Shown in pieces: positions 35,292 through 43,669 of a stretch of DNA of 64,000 bases. The DNA is from an uncultured Aquimarina sp. GTDB taxonomy: Bacteria > Bacteroidota > Bacteroidia > Flavobacteriales > Flavobacteriaceae. The stretch covers positions 434,001 to 498,000 of the forward strand of contig NZ_CANLMP010000001.1 of the NCBI RefSeq assembly GCF_947492405.1. The letters run 5' to 3'. Made by a program: the position numbers and the translations under genes. The number at the start of each line of letters is the position of its first letter. The first letter of the stretch is position 1. Under the pieces are notes generated by a model. It was given only the letters and a program-made list of their open reading frames with translations, searched no databases and was not told the DNA's origin.

Positions 35292-35849
35292 ATGAATAAA
35301 ACTTTACTTTTTGTTTTTGCTTTACTAATTGGAACTATTACTATGAATGCGCAAGAATCCAGATATGGAGTTAGAATAGGAGCCAATTTAAGTTCGATAA
35401 GTTCTGATGATATAACTGGAGATTTAGATAAAAGTAGGATAGGAGTTGTTGTAGGTTTTTTAGCAGACTTTGCTTTAACCGAAAAACTAAGACTACAACC
35501 AGAATTTCAGTATTCTGGACAAGGAAATAAAGATAGAGATCTACGTGTTAATTATCTTCAAGTACCAATTTTATTGAAATATAATATTACAGATCTTTTT
35601 AATGTTCAATTAGGGCCACAAGCAGGAATTAAGATATGGGAATGGGAAGATAATCAAGCTAATGTTGTGGACTTTGGTACCTTTGATTTTGCAGCTGTTG
35701 CAGGAATAGGAGTTAATATTACTGACAATTTCTTTGTTGATTTACGATATGCTTTTGGGTTATCTAATGTTTTTGATGAAGATGGTTCTGCTATCGAATT
35801 AGACGGTAATAGTAGAAATATTCAGTTATCTGTTGGGTATAGATTATAA
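35292..35849 (+). CDS. Outer membrane beta-barrel protein (PorT-like)
   Basis: A 185-residue exported protein with a signal peptide (MNKTLLFVFALLIGTITMNAQ) and a small beta-barrel of the PorT/OmpW-like type widespread in Bacteroidota. Typical are the first strand YGVRIGANLSSISSD, LRLQPEFQYSGQG, YLQVPILLKYNI and the final strand RNIQLSVGYRL with a C-terminal aromatic pattern. An upstream in-frame ATG would put 13 residues before the signal peptide, so the ATG at 35292 is used. Function is unknown. A perfect palindromic terminator follows. Confidence 0.87.
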   Translation: MNKTLLFVFALLIGTITMNAQESRYGVRIGANLSSISSDDITGDLDKSRIGVVVGFLADFALTEKLRLQPEFQYSGQGNKDRDLRVNYLQVPILLKYNITDLFNVQLGPQAGIKIWEWEDNQANVVDFGTFDFAAVAGIGVNITDNFFVDLRYAFGLSNVFDEDGSAIELDGNSRNIQLSVGYRL

Positions 35850-35872
35850 TCAAACGACAATATAAAAATAAT

Positions 35873-35902
35873 AAAAATGCTCACTATATAGTGAGCATTT
35901 TT
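35873..35902. terminator. Bidirectional terminator between barrel gene and miaE1
   Basis: A 30-base perfect palindrome (AAAAATGCTCACTAT and its exact complement) with A-run and T-run at its ends, between two convergent genes; it can work in both directions. Confidence 0.88.
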
Positions 35903-35903
35903 A

Positions 35904-36485
35904 TTATCCGTGGATAGATTCTTTTTTGCTTAATGATTTCATAATTTCAGCTTCATAAATCAGGAGATCCTGCCATTTTTTATCCACTTCTTCGCGATCG
36001 CCATATTTCCGGGCAAAGCCAAGAAACATAGTATAATGATTGGCTTCACTTACCATTAAGTCTTTATAAAATTTTGCAAGCTCTTTATCTTCTAATTCTT
36101 CAGAAAGTAGTTTGAATCGTTCGCAACTTCTAGCTTCAATTAATGCTGCATATAATAATCGATGCACTAATTGAGTAGTTCTGCTACCACCTTTAGGGAA
36201 AAACGTAACTAATTGAATTACATAATCATCCTTACGATCCCTGCCCAATGTCCATCCTCTTGCAATAATTTTATCGTGTACCATTTTAAAATGGCTAATT
36301 TCTTCTTTTACTAGTTTTGTCATCTCCTGAACTAACTCAGTATACTCAGGAAAACTAACGATTAAAGATATAGCTGTTGATGTAGCTTTTTGCTCACAAT
36401 AGGCATGATCCGTTAGGATTTCTTCAATATTTTTTTCTACAATATTTACCCATCTTGGATCCGTTGGAAGTTTTAGGCCTAACAT
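35904..36485 (-). CDS. MiaE-type tRNA-(ms2io6A)-hydroxylase, copy 1
   Basis: A 193-residue diiron ferritin-like protein of the MiaE family, which hydroxylates the isopentenyl group of ms2i6A at tRNA position 37. Iron-ligand-bearing helices are visible as EEILTDHAYCEQKA, EEISHFKMVHD, LIEARSCERFKLL and SEANHYTMF. A close paralogue lies at 51106-51690, colinear over its whole length and equally ending in an SIHG/TIHG tail. The start has a TAnnTTTG box 27 bases upstream. Whether both copies have the tRNA as substrate is unknown. Confidence 0.9.
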   Translation of the reverse strand: MLGLKLPTDPRWVNIVEKNIEEILTDHAYCEQKATSTAISLIVSFPEYTELVQEMTKLVKEEISHFKMVHDKIIARGWTLGRDRKDDYVIQLVTFFPKGGSRTTQLVHRLLYAALIEARSCERFKLLSEELEDKELAKFYKDLMVSEANHYTMFLGFARKYGDREEVDKKWQDLLIYEAEIMKSLSKKESIHG

Positions 36486-36512
36486 TTTCAGTTATTTATG
36501 ATTTATTAGATG

Positions 36513-36520
36513 CAAAATTA
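36513..36520 (-). promoter_or_regulatory. Candidate -7 box for miaE copy 1
   Basis: Reads TAATTTTG on the minus strand, an exact TAnnTTTG match 27 bases before the ATG. The -33 element is weak. Confidence 0.5.
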
Positions 36521-36582
36521 GTGCTTTGTAATATCCTAAACTAATTAGGTTAGTAAAAAAGATCACTCATGAATAGGTAAAA

Positions 36583-38379
36583 TTATATATCCAAATCAAA
36601 ATCAGAACGTAGCTTATCTATAAGAGGATTTTTCTCGCGTAGTTTTTCGTATTTATCCTGCGGTGTAAAGGCATATTTTTTTGAAGCTTCTTCATTTACT
36701 GTTATGTCAAGTGCAACACTGTAATTGTTCAATTTTTTATATAAAAACTGAAATAAGCCAGGAAGTGCACTTTCCATATCAACTTTCATAGATTGATTAG
36801 GTAATTCTAAATGAATTTTACCATCTGTAAGCGTCGGAATATTCATTGCGAACATAGATCCGATAATCCGTTCTCCTTTTTTGTCCTGCATTTTACCATA
36901 TTCTTCCCAACCAGCCTGCATTTCAGCTTCTGTAAACGTATCACTTGGAAGATTTTTTGGGTCAACAATCGTATCTACTTTTTTCTCTTCGTGTTCCTTT
37001 TTCTTTCGAATACTGTTAAGTGATAAACCAGAAGTTCGACCCTGTCTGTTACGTATTGCAGGTTTGCTTTCTGTAGCAGTAGGGGGTATAGTAACTGTTT
37101 GTTGAGAATTGCTAAGTTGTGATGGAGATTCTTCTTTTTTGTGGTCAACTACTGGATTAGATGGAACAGATTTTTCAGGGTTTTCTGCAGAAGTTACATC
37201 TTCAGGAATGTTTTGAGTTGCTTTTTCTTTAAGCTCTGTAGAAATCTTTACCGGCTGTATTCCTTTCTCTTTAAAATAGCTAGGCGGAATTATGTAGGGC
37301 TGGTCATTTTTTTTTTCTCCGTCTTTAGTAAGAACAGAGGCAAGTTGCATTAGGCATAATTCGACCAGTAGTCGTTGGTTACGACTGGTTTTGTATTTTA
37401 GATCACAATCATTAGCCAGTTCAATACCTTTAATCAGAAAAGGGTGTGGAGATTTCTGTGATTGTTCTAGATATTTTGCTTTTGTTTGTTCTCCAACTTC
37501 AAGAAGGTTAATAGTTGCCTGATTTTTGCAAACTAATAAATCTCTAAAATGTGATGCTAATCCAGCAATGAAGTGATGACCATCAAATCCTTGCGCTAGA
37601 ATTTCATTAAATTCCAATAATAGCTGAGGAATGTTATTTTGAAGTATTAAATCAGTAGTTTTAAAATACGTTTCGTAATCTAAAACATTAAGATTTTCGG
37701 TAACAGCTTGTCTGGTGAGGTTTTTTCCACTAAAACTTACAACTCTATCAAAAATAGATAAAGCATCACGCATGGCGCCATCTGCTTTTTGAGCGATGAT
37801 TTGTAAAGCATCTTCATCCGCAGTGATCCCTTCTTGTTCAGCCACTTGCATCAGATGATTCTTAGCATCTGTAACAGTGATTCTTTTAAAATCAAATATC
37901 TGACAACGAGATAATATCGTTGGAATGATTTTATGTTTCTCAGTAGTTGCAAGAATAAAAATAGCATGCTTAGGCGGTTCTTCTAATGTTTTAAGAAACG
38001 CATTAAAAGCTGCTTGAGAAAGCATATGAACCTCATCTATAATATATACTTTGTAGGTGCCAACTTGAGGAGGAATACGAACCTGATCAATTAGATTTCG
38101 AATATCATCTACAGAGTTATTAGAAGCTGCATCTAGTTCAAATATATTAAAAGCGAAATCTTCGTCCGGATTTTCATGGCCTTCCTGATTGATAGTTTTG
38201 GCCAAAATCCTTGCACAAGATGTTTTTCCGACACCTCTAGGTCCTGTAAACAATAAAGCTTGAGCGAGATGGTTATTTTCTATAGCATTAAGCAACGTAT
38301 TGGTAATAGCCTGTTGCCCCACGACATCTTTAAATGTTTGGGGTCTGTATTTACGTGCAGATACTATAAAATGTTCCAT
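36583..38379 (-). CDS. dnaX: DNA polymerase III subunit gamma/tau
   Basis: A 598-residue AAA+ clamp-loader ATPase. Walker A is GPRGVGKTS (46-54), Walker B IIDEVHM (113-119), sensor 1 ATTEKHKI and the arginine finger motif LSRCQ. After the AAA+ and collar domains comes a Pro/Ser/Glu-rich linker (about 385-490) and a C-terminal domain (about 500-598) corresponding to tau. The zinc module normally inserted after Walker A, a CX8CX2CX2C-type loop, is absent here; the interval has only acidic residues (QEGHENPDEDFAF). No programmed frameshift heptamer was looked for systematically. A -7 promoter box abuts the ATG. Confidence 0.95.
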   Translation of the reverse strand: MEHFIVSARKYRPQTFKDVVGQQAITNTLLNAIENNHLAQALLFTGPRGVGKTSCARILAKTINQEGHENPDEDFAFNIFELDAASNNSVDDIRNLIDQVRIPPQVGTYKVYIIDEVHMLSQAAFNAFLKTLEEPPKHAIFILATTEKHKIIPTILSRCQIFDFKRITVTDAKNHLMQVAEQEGITADEDALQIIAQKADGAMRDALSIFDRVVSFSGKNLTRQAVTENLNVLDYETYFKTTDLILQNNIPQLLLEFNEILAQGFDGHHFIAGLASHFRDLLVCKNQATINLLEVGEQTKAKYLEQSQKSPHPFLIKGIELANDCDLKYKTSRNQRLLVELCLMQLASVLTKDGEKKNDQPYIIPPSYFKEKGIQPVKISTELKEKATQNIPEDVTSAENPEKSVPSNPVVDHKKEESPSQLSNSQQTVTIPPTATESKPAIRNRQGRTSGLSLNSIRKKKEHEEKKVDTIVDPKNLPSDTFTEAEMQAGWEEYGKMQDKKGERIIGSMFAMNIPTLTDGKIHLELPNQSMKVDMESALPGLFQFLYKKLNNYSVALDITVNEEASKKYAFTPQDKYEKLREKNPLIDKLRSDFDLDI

Positions 38380-38384
38380 CGATA

Positions 38385-38392
38385 CAAAGTTA
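38385..38392 (-). promoter_or_regulatory. -7 promoter box almost touching dnaX start
   Basis: Reads TAACTTTG on the minus strand, an exact TAnnTTTG match ending five bases before the dnaX ATG. If used, transcription would begin at or within a few bases of the start codon, making a leaderless mRNA. No clear -33 box. Confidence 0.45.
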
Positions 38393-38494
38393 AAAATTGA
38401 TTGGAAATAAAGAATTGTTGCTTTTGGTTTTTATCCCGAGTTATTAACAGATAAAAATATTCTTGAATTCTGAATTCAGGTATATGAATTATTT

Positions 38495-38502
38495 TATTTT
38501 TG
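38495..38502 (+). promoter_or_regulatory. -7 promoter box of rnpB
   Basis: TATTTTTG matches TAnnTTTG exactly and ends five bases before the RNase P RNA 5' end, the expected distance to a transcription start. No convincing -33 box. Confidence 0.65.
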
Positions 38503-38506
38503 CAGC

Positions 38507-38817
38507 AAGCAGATCACCTTATCGCTGTTCGCTTTATGCGGAGAGAGGAAAGTCCGGACACCGCAGTGCAGCATAGCGGGTAACACCCGTCCATTGTAAA
38601 ATGAGGACAAGTGCAGCAGAAAGTATGTACAGGTTAAGCTGTAGTGAAACCAGGTAAACTCTATGCGGTGCAACGCCATGTAAACCAACGCTTAAGAGTT
38701 GCACGCTCAATGTTGGAGGGTAGGCGGTTTGATGTTGATAGTAATATCAATACTAGATAAATGATAAGGAGTCCGCCATATGCGGATTACAGAATCCGGC
38801 TTATGATCTGCTTTTTT
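38507..38817 (+). ncRNA. rnpB: RNase P RNA, bacterial class A
   Basis: The catalytic RNA that matures tRNA 5' ends. The hallmark core segments are present: GAGGAAAGTCCGGACACC near 38545-38562, the internal AGGGTAGGCGG-like segment near 38728, and the 3' ACAGAATCCGGCTTA at 38789-38803. The two ends pair as helix P1 (AAGCAGATCA at 38507-38516 with TGATCTGCTT at 38804-38813), and a T-run follows, giving a terminator-like end. Length about 307 bases, shorter than proteobacterial forms as usual for this phylum. A -7 box lies just upstream. Confidence 0.95.
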
Positions 38818-38850
38818 ATTTGAATTTTCTTCTAACACAAAAAATCCAAT

Positions 38851-40026
38851 ATGCTTAAAATTTCGAAAGGAAAAAAAAACGCAAAATTAAAAATAGGGAA
38901 ATTCGAATTTGTTGGCTCATATTCTAAAAACTTTTTGATGTATCCAGATGAAGATATTATACTTTTTTCTAATGAATCTGAGCATAAGGAGATAAGGGTT
39001 GAGATGTTTAAAATTATACAAGAATTAAAGTTGAGTGAAATTCCAAAAGGGGTTCAATTTCATTTAATTCCAATAATGCTTAATGAGCCTATGCCCTTTC
39101 CTTTAATGGAAATACCCTTTCCTTTTGATAGTCTTACTATTGGAGATGACAATAAGGGGAATTACTTTGTAAGATTTGATACGTGTCAAGATGAAATACA
39201 CCACGAAGATTGGAAAAGTAAATGGGGAATAAAGTTTTATTTTCAAGCACTTAAAGAGTATAAAAATCTGGATAGCGAAATATTAATATTTGAGCCTTCA
39301 AAAAATATGTTTGGCGAGATATATATCCAGATAAATTTATCTAAAGAATATTCAGTTAAAAAAGCTTTTAGCTATGCGAATAAAAAATTGATAGAATTAC
39401 TAAATAAAATAGAACTAAAATTAAGTGGTTTAGATAAGTTTTTAGAGGTTGTAAATATATGGCATAAAAACAAAGAAAATAGAAATGAAAAGTTTTGGCA
39501 AGCTACTTTATCTAAATACTCTTGGATTTTAAGCCAGAGTTTTAATTCTCCATTAATATTATTTGAAAAAGAAGCTTTCTTAGGAGGGAAAAGCCTTTCT
39601 AACATAAAAGGAAGAATAGTTGATTTTGTATTAAAAAATAAGCTGTCTCAAAATATAGCTTTAATTGAAATAAAAACCCCTAAGACCAAAATAATTGGTA
39701 AGAAGTATAGAAATGTACATACTATATCTGCAGAATTGACTGGTTCTATATCTCAATTACTCGATTATAAAGAACAATTATCTAAAGATTTTTACTCCAT
39801 TTACGCTAATACTGATAGTGACTTTGTTGTATTCAATCCAAAACTATTATTAGTCGTAGGTTCATTGAAATTACTAACCAAAGATGAAAGAAAAACATTC
39901 GAATTGTTCAGATCTGACTTAAAATCAGTAGAAATAATAACATTTGATGAACTATTTGAAAAGATTTTTATGACAATTGAATTATTAAATACAACAAATA
40001 ACCAGTCACGAAAAAAGATATTTTAA
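38851..40026 (+). CDS. sduA: Shedu-type (DUF4263) antiphage nuclease
   Basis: A 391-residue protein whose C-terminal half (about 212-380) matches DUF4263, the SduA nuclease of the single-gene Shedu defence system. Seen in order: FWQATLSKYSWILSQSF, the PD-(D/E)XK catalytic set D258 (GRIVDFVL) and E273-x-K275 (ALIEIKTP), Q302 in SISQLLDYKEQL, then PKLLLVVGS and the terminal VEIITFDELFEKI. The N-terminal 200 residues form a separate domain I do not recognise, with repeated beta strands, presumably sensory. It starts 34 bases after rnpB, looks A/T-richer than its neighbours and is not part of an operon, consistent with acquisition. No other defence gene is adjacent. Confidence 0.82.
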   Translation: MLKISKGKKNAKLKIGKFEFVGSYSKNFLMYPDEDIILFSNESEHKEIRVEMFKIIQELKLSEIPKGVQFHLIPIMLNEPMPFPLMEIPFPFDSLTIGDDNKGNYFVRFDTCQDEIHHEDWKSKWGIKFYFQALKEYKNLDSEILIFEPSKNMFGEIYIQINLSKEYSVKKAFSYANKKLIELLNKIELKLSGLDKFLEVVNIWHKNKENRNEKFWQATLSKYSWILSQSFNSPLILFEKEAFLGGKSLSNIKGRIVDFVLKNKLSQNIALIEIKTPKTKIIGKKYRNVHTISAELTGSISQLLDYKEQLSKDFYSIYANTDSDFVVFNPKLLLVVGSLKLLTKDERKTFELFRSDLKSVEIITFDELFEKIFMTIELLNTTNNQSRKKIF

Positions 40027-40208
40027 GTTTTAATAAAAGCTTTTGTATTATTGTAAAATATTTAGCTCATTATCGTTTCAAAAGTAATGCTAACCAACGA
40101 CCTGTTAATATAACAAGGGGTAAATTCAAATTATTTTTTTACAAATCCTTTAACAACCAGCAATACTAATTTTCTTGTACATTGTGCGATGAAAAGAAAA
40201 TTGTATTT

Positions 40209-41336
40209 ATGAACATTGCGATTGTTTGTTATCCTACCTTTGGAGGTAGTGGAGTAGTGGCTACAGAATTAGGGATTGCACTAGCTAAGTTAAACCATCA
40301 AGTGCATTTTGTAACGTATAAACAGCCCGTAAGACTTGGACTGCTAAATCCTAATATTCATTTTCACGAAGTTACGGTGCCAGAGTATCCACTATTTCAG
40401 TATCAGCCGTATGAACTAGCTTTATCTAGTAAATTGGTAAATACTATAAAAAAATATGACATAGAGCTATTGCACGTGCATTATGCAATACCGCACGCAT
40501 ATGCAGGTTATATGGCTAAAAAAATGTTAGAAGAAGAAGGGATACATATTCCAATGGTAACTACCTTACATGGTACAGATATTACTTTAGTTGGGAATCA
40601 TCCGTTTTATAAACCTGCAGTTACTTTTAGTATAAATAATAGTGATATTGTTACTTCTGTTTCACAAAGTCTAAAGGATGATACGTTACGACTTTTTGAT
40701 ATTAAGAAAAATATAGAAGTAGTTCCCAATTTTATTGATGCCAGTCTTCGCAAAACTGATTTTACAGATTGTCAGAGAGAGTTAATGGCAACTCCAGAAG
40801 AAAGAATAGTTACTCATATTAGTAATTTTAGACCTGTAAAAAGAATAATGGATATTATAGATATTTTTTATAATATTCAGAAAGATATTCCTGCTAAATT
40901 ATTGATGGTAGGTGATGGGCCAGAACGCGAACCTGCAGAAAAAAAGTGCAAAGAGCTAGGAATTAAGAATAAAGTCATCTTTTTGGGTAATAGTAATGAG
41001 ATAGATAAAATATTATGTTTCTCAGATTTATTTCTTCTTCCGTCAGAACGTGAGAGTTTTGGGCTGGCTGCGCTAGAAGCTATGGTTAATAAAGTGCCTG
41101 TGATATCTAGTAATGCAGGTGGAATTCCAGAGGTAAATGTAGAAGGGGTTTCAGGCTTTTTAAGTGATGTTGGTAATGTAAAAGAAATGTCTGAAAACGC
41201 TATTCAGATTCTTAAGGATGATAATACCTTAAATACCTTTAAATCAGGAGCGTTTAACCAAGCGCTTAGGTTTGATATAGATAGTATTGTTCCTATGTAT
41301 GTTGAGTTGTATGAAAATGCACTTGAGACAGTATAG
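40209..41336 (+). CDS. bshA: N-acetyl-alpha-D-glucosaminyl L-malate synthase
   Basis: A 375-residue GT4 glycosyltransferase that starts bacillithiol synthesis by joining UDP-GlcNAc and L-malate. Diagnostic are MNIAIVCYPTFGGSGVVATE, LHVHYAIPHAYA, TLHGTDITLVGNH, FRPVKRIMD and the GT4 ESFGLAALEAM motif. The start is set at 40209, since nine more upstream codons would precede the normal N-terminus. It is a single gene; bshB and bshC are not in the window. Bacillithiol may be the thiol used by the DinB-like protein in the his operon. Confidence 0.94.
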   Translation: MNIAIVCYPTFGGSGVVATELGIALAKLNHQVHFVTYKQPVRLGLLNPNIHFHEVTVPEYPLFQYQPYELALSSKLVNTIKKYDIELLHVHYAIPHAYAGYMAKKMLEEEGIHIPMVTTLHGTDITLVGNHPFYKPAVTFSINNSDIVTSVSQSLKDDTLRLFDIKKNIEVVPNFIDASLRKTDFTDCQRELMATPEERIVTHISNFRPVKRIMDIIDIFYNIQKDIPAKLLMVGDGPEREPAEKKCKELGIKNKVIFLGNSNEIDKILCFSDLFLLPSERESFGLAALEAMVNKVPVISSNAGGIPEVNVEGVSGFLSDVGNVKEMSENAIQILKDDNTLNTFKSGAFNQALRFDIDSIVPMYVELYENALETV

Positions 41337-41340
41337 TAAT

Positions 41341-41371
41341 AAAGCACTATCAATATATAAGATAGTGCTTT
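41341..41371. terminator. Hairpin between bshA and barrel gene
   Basis: AAAGCACTATC (41341-41351) and its exact complement (41361-41371) form an 11-bp stem with a 9-base loop just after the bshA stop, between convergent genes. Only a short T/A tail is present at either end. Confidence 0.65.
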
Positions 41372-41412
41372 ACAACTAAACATAAATCAAATCAATTGAT
41401 CTATAGGGGTAA

Positions 41413-41949
41413 CTAAAAGGTGTATCTCGCTGCGATACCTATATTTACTCCAAAATTATCAACGTCATTAAACCCTGATGTATTTTCTATATTATGAATA
41501 TCATAAGTAGGGCGAATGCTAAAAGCTACTTGTAACGGGAAATCAAAACGATAATCCACTCCAAAGTCAGCTCCTACAGAGGGAAAGAATTCACTGTCTC
41601 TATCATTTGATATTCCAAAACCAAAAAGGCTTGTTTTAAAATCGATGTATCCAGCACCAATTCCAGGACCTGCAAACCAATTTAAGTTATCCCAAATATT
41701 ATAACTCCAGTGAAAATAACCACCAGCACGATAGGTATTGATAAATGAATTAGTTCTCCAACTTAAATTAACATCAATTCGGTTATGCTCTCCAAACATT
41801 TGTCGTTGATATGTAATTTCTGGACCAAATCCTTCGTCACCAACAACACCTTCTGATATTCTGATACCAATAGCACTTTTAGGAATATCCTGAGCTTTTA
41901 AGTTAATACTTGTTACGATTAAGAGTACTCCAAAAAATAATTTCTTCAT
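41413..41949 (-). CDS. Outer membrane beta-barrel protein, copy A
   Basis: A 178-residue exported protein with a signal peptide (about 1-19, LKAQ). The barrel has AIGIRISEGVVGDEGF, a central FHWSYNIWDNLNWFAGPGIG and the last strand FGVNIGIAARYTF with terminal Phe. It is a sister of the next gene upstream, with the same order of motifs (IGIRISE/IGLRLSE, NLNWFAGPGIGAG/GLNWYVGPGIGGG, ending ARYTF/ARYKF). Function is unknown; small outer membrane barrel of Bacteroidota. Confidence 0.85.
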   Translation of the reverse strand: MKKLFFGVLLIVTSINLKAQDIPKSAIGIRISEGVVGDEGFGPEITYQRQMFGEHNRIDVNLSWRTNSFINTYRAGGYFHWSYNIWDNLNWFAGPGIGAGYIDFKTSLFGFGISNDRDSEFFPSVGADFGVDYRFDFPLQVAFSIRPTYDIHNIENTSGFNDVDNFGVNIGIAARYTF

Positions 41950-42019
41950 GATTATAAGGTTTTTTTAATTTACCTTTAGTATCATTTAGAATTGATAGGT
42001 TAACACATATATGTTGATT

Positions 42020-42060
42020 TTTTTGAAAAAAGAAAATCCTTAACAATCTTGTTAAGGATT
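42020..42060 (-). terminator. Minus-strand terminator after barrel copy B
   Basis: A perfect 11-12-bp stem (AATCCTTAACAA at 42035-42046 with 42049-42060) is followed on the minus strand by T-rich sequence. It ends the transcript of copy B before copy A. Confidence 0.8.
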
Positions 42061-42084
42061 CACTGTACCTAATATGTAATATTA

Positions 42085-42576
42085 TTAAAACTTATACCTT
42101 GCACTAAGACCAAAATTAAATATAATATCGTCATCAGTATAGTCATCAAAATAGATTTCTGGTCTAAAATCTAACGAAATCATTAACGGAAAATCAAAAT
42201 TATATTCGATACCTACATCTCCAGTAACAAAACCAAAAGTTTCCAAATTATCTCTATTATCAATATCATCATCAAAATCTATCAGACCACCACCGATTCC
42301 TGGACCAACATACCAATTAAGACCTCCATCTATATTAAATACCCATTGATACATTCCGGTAAGCTTTACTGCATTAAATCGATTTCTTCCTTGTACTCCA
42401 AGATCTAATTCGATTCTGGTGTCAGAACTTAATCCAGCTTGATAAGTAGCTTCTGCCCAGAAACCGTCACTCTCACTTAGTCGTAAACCAATCGCGTGTT
42501 CGGAAATATCCTGTCCCTGAATAGTAAAGATAGAAGCTAGCAATAATGTGGTAATAATAAAAATATGCTTCGTCAT
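42085..42576 (-). CDS. Outer membrane beta-barrel protein, copy B
   Basis: A 163-residue exported barrel with signal peptide (about 1-21, TIQGQ). It shows the same plan as copy A: AIGLRLSESDGFWAEATYQ, GMYQWVFNIDGGLNWYVG, a DDDIDNRDN-type loop, and the terminal FNFGLSARYKF. Separated from copy A by its own terminator, so the tandem paralogues are probably transcribed separately. Function unknown. Confidence 0.85.
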   Translation of the reverse strand: MTKHIFIITTLLLASIFTIQGQDISEHAIGLRLSESDGFWAEATYQAGLSSDTRIELDLGVQGRNRFNAVKLTGMYQWVFNIDGGLNWYVGPGIGGGLIDFDDDIDNRDNLETFGFVTGDVGIEYNFDFPLMISLDFRPEIYFDDYTDDDIIFNFGLSARYKF

Positions 42577-42695
42577 TGTACTTTTGTTTTTATTGTTATC
42601 CCAGTATAACGCTAGATCCTAAATTTTAATGTAATAGTGTTGCTTAAGATTTTGTTAATTTAGTTAACATTTTCCTAAGTCAAATAAGATTTTAT

Positions 42696-43508
42696 TTACA
42701 CTTCCTGAAGCTTCATATCTGTGCTTTCGAAAATTTTATCTGCGGAGTTTGCAATAAATCCGGTAAAAAGTTTTCCGTTTTCCTGCTCGTATCGATAAGC
42801 AAACTCATAATAACAAGAAGTAATTTCTTTAACACCTTCAATAAATGTTACTTCAATTTTATCTGCAAGGATACTAGATTGTTCTAATAATTGTGAAGGA
42901 TTACCTTTGATTTCTCCTCCTGATGAATTCATCAAGAAACCGCTTTTCTTTAGAAACTCGTTTAAATTACTTAAATTTTTGAATCCTTTTAGTTTATTAA
43001 CATCCACTGTAAAATGATTAGAACAAAATCCATTAACGTACATCCAAGCGGCATATTCTGATTCTTTTTGTAGTCCTTTGTAGATTTCGTAAGAAGGTGT
43101 TTCCCAAACTCTACCTTTTAAAATAAGGTCATCTTCCTGGAAGATGTTGTTATCACAATTATCTAGTATTTCTCTTATTGTTGTTTGTAATTCATCAGAG
43201 AAATGATGAGTTAATAGTTGACTTATAAAGATTTTTGGTGCATTTGGGTTATCCATATGCTCGTAGTGTTTTGCATATAATTTCTTAGCTTCAAAATGAT
43301 ATTCACCCATTTCTTTATATCCCATTGTTATAAATGGCTTAGCAATAACTTCGATATCGGTTCTAGGGTCATCAAATGTTCTAATAGCAATATGATCATT
43401 AAAAACCGTTTCGCCTTCTGCTTCTAACAGAGATTTTATCTTATATGCAGATGGGGTTTTACTTGCATATTGTTTCCATAGCGCTGATAAAAAAAGTGTA
43501 GAGTTCAT
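42696..43508 (-). CDS. DUF1338 protein, HglS-type 2-oxoadipate dioxygenase/decarboxylase
   Basis: A 270-residue member of DUF1338, the family of HglS, which converts 2-oxoadipate with O2 to D-2-hydroxyglutarate and CO2 in bacterial lysine catabolism. The iron ligands and active-site Arg of that family can be placed: H39 and R43 in DHIAIRTF (HxxxR spacing), H165 in CSNHFTVDV and E235 in YYEFAYR. It is shorter than the proteobacterial enzyme, as other Bacteroidota members appear to be. It is divergent from an Lrp/AsnC regulator whose operon partner encodes a D-2-hydroxyglutarate-dehydrogenase-like enzyme, which supports the assignment. Activity is inferred from family and context. Confidence 0.82.
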   Translation of the reverse strand: MNSTLFLSALWKQYASKTPSAYKIKSLLEAEGETVFNDHIAIRTFDDPRTDIEVIAKPFITMGYKEMGEYHFEAKKLYAKHYEHMDNPNAPKIFISQLLTHHFSDELQTTIREILDNCDNNIFQEDDLILKGRVWETPSYEIYKGLQKESEYAAWMYVNGFCSNHFTVDVNKLKGFKNLSNLNEFLKKSGFLMNSSGGEIKGNPSQLLEQSSILADKIEVTFIEGVKEITSCYYEFAYRYEQENGKLFTGFIANSADKIFESTDMKLQEV

Positions 43509-43531
43509 TTATTATTTGTTTTATTTTGACA

Positions 43532-43539
43532 CAAAAATA
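43532..43539 (-). promoter_or_regulatory. -7 promoter box for DUF1338 gene
   Basis: Reads TATTTTTG on the minus strand, exact TAnnTTTG, 24 bases before the ATG. No clear -33 box. Confidence 0.5.
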
Positions 43540-43550
43540 CTAATTTTGAC

Positions 43551-43558
43551 TACTTTTG
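43551..43558 (+). promoter_or_regulatory. Possible -7 box for the Lrp gene
   Basis: TACTTTTG matches TAnnTTTG and lies back-to-back with the minus-strand box for the DUF1338 gene. A TTTTG at 43524-43528 is the nearest -33 candidate, spacing 22, slightly long. TTTTGAC recurs at 43524 and 43544. Confidence 0.35.
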
Positions 43559-43669
43559 TTTTTAAATATAAATGATTTATCTATTTATTATTTTATTTTA
43601 TGTCAATTTGATTTTGCTTAAAAATAGGTTTTATTATTTGAGTATAGATCTTTCAAAATTTCACTAATT

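Noticed and set aside
38494..38688. 64-codon open frame antisense to the RNase P RNA region
   Set aside because: The conserved RNase P RNA core explains this DNA; no protein evidence.
40070..40140. attC-like or IS-end-like text near the Shedu gene (GCTAACCAACGACC and ATAACAAGGGG)
   Set aside because: The palindrome is short and bulged, the integron core sites are not in the right order, and no integrase is present.
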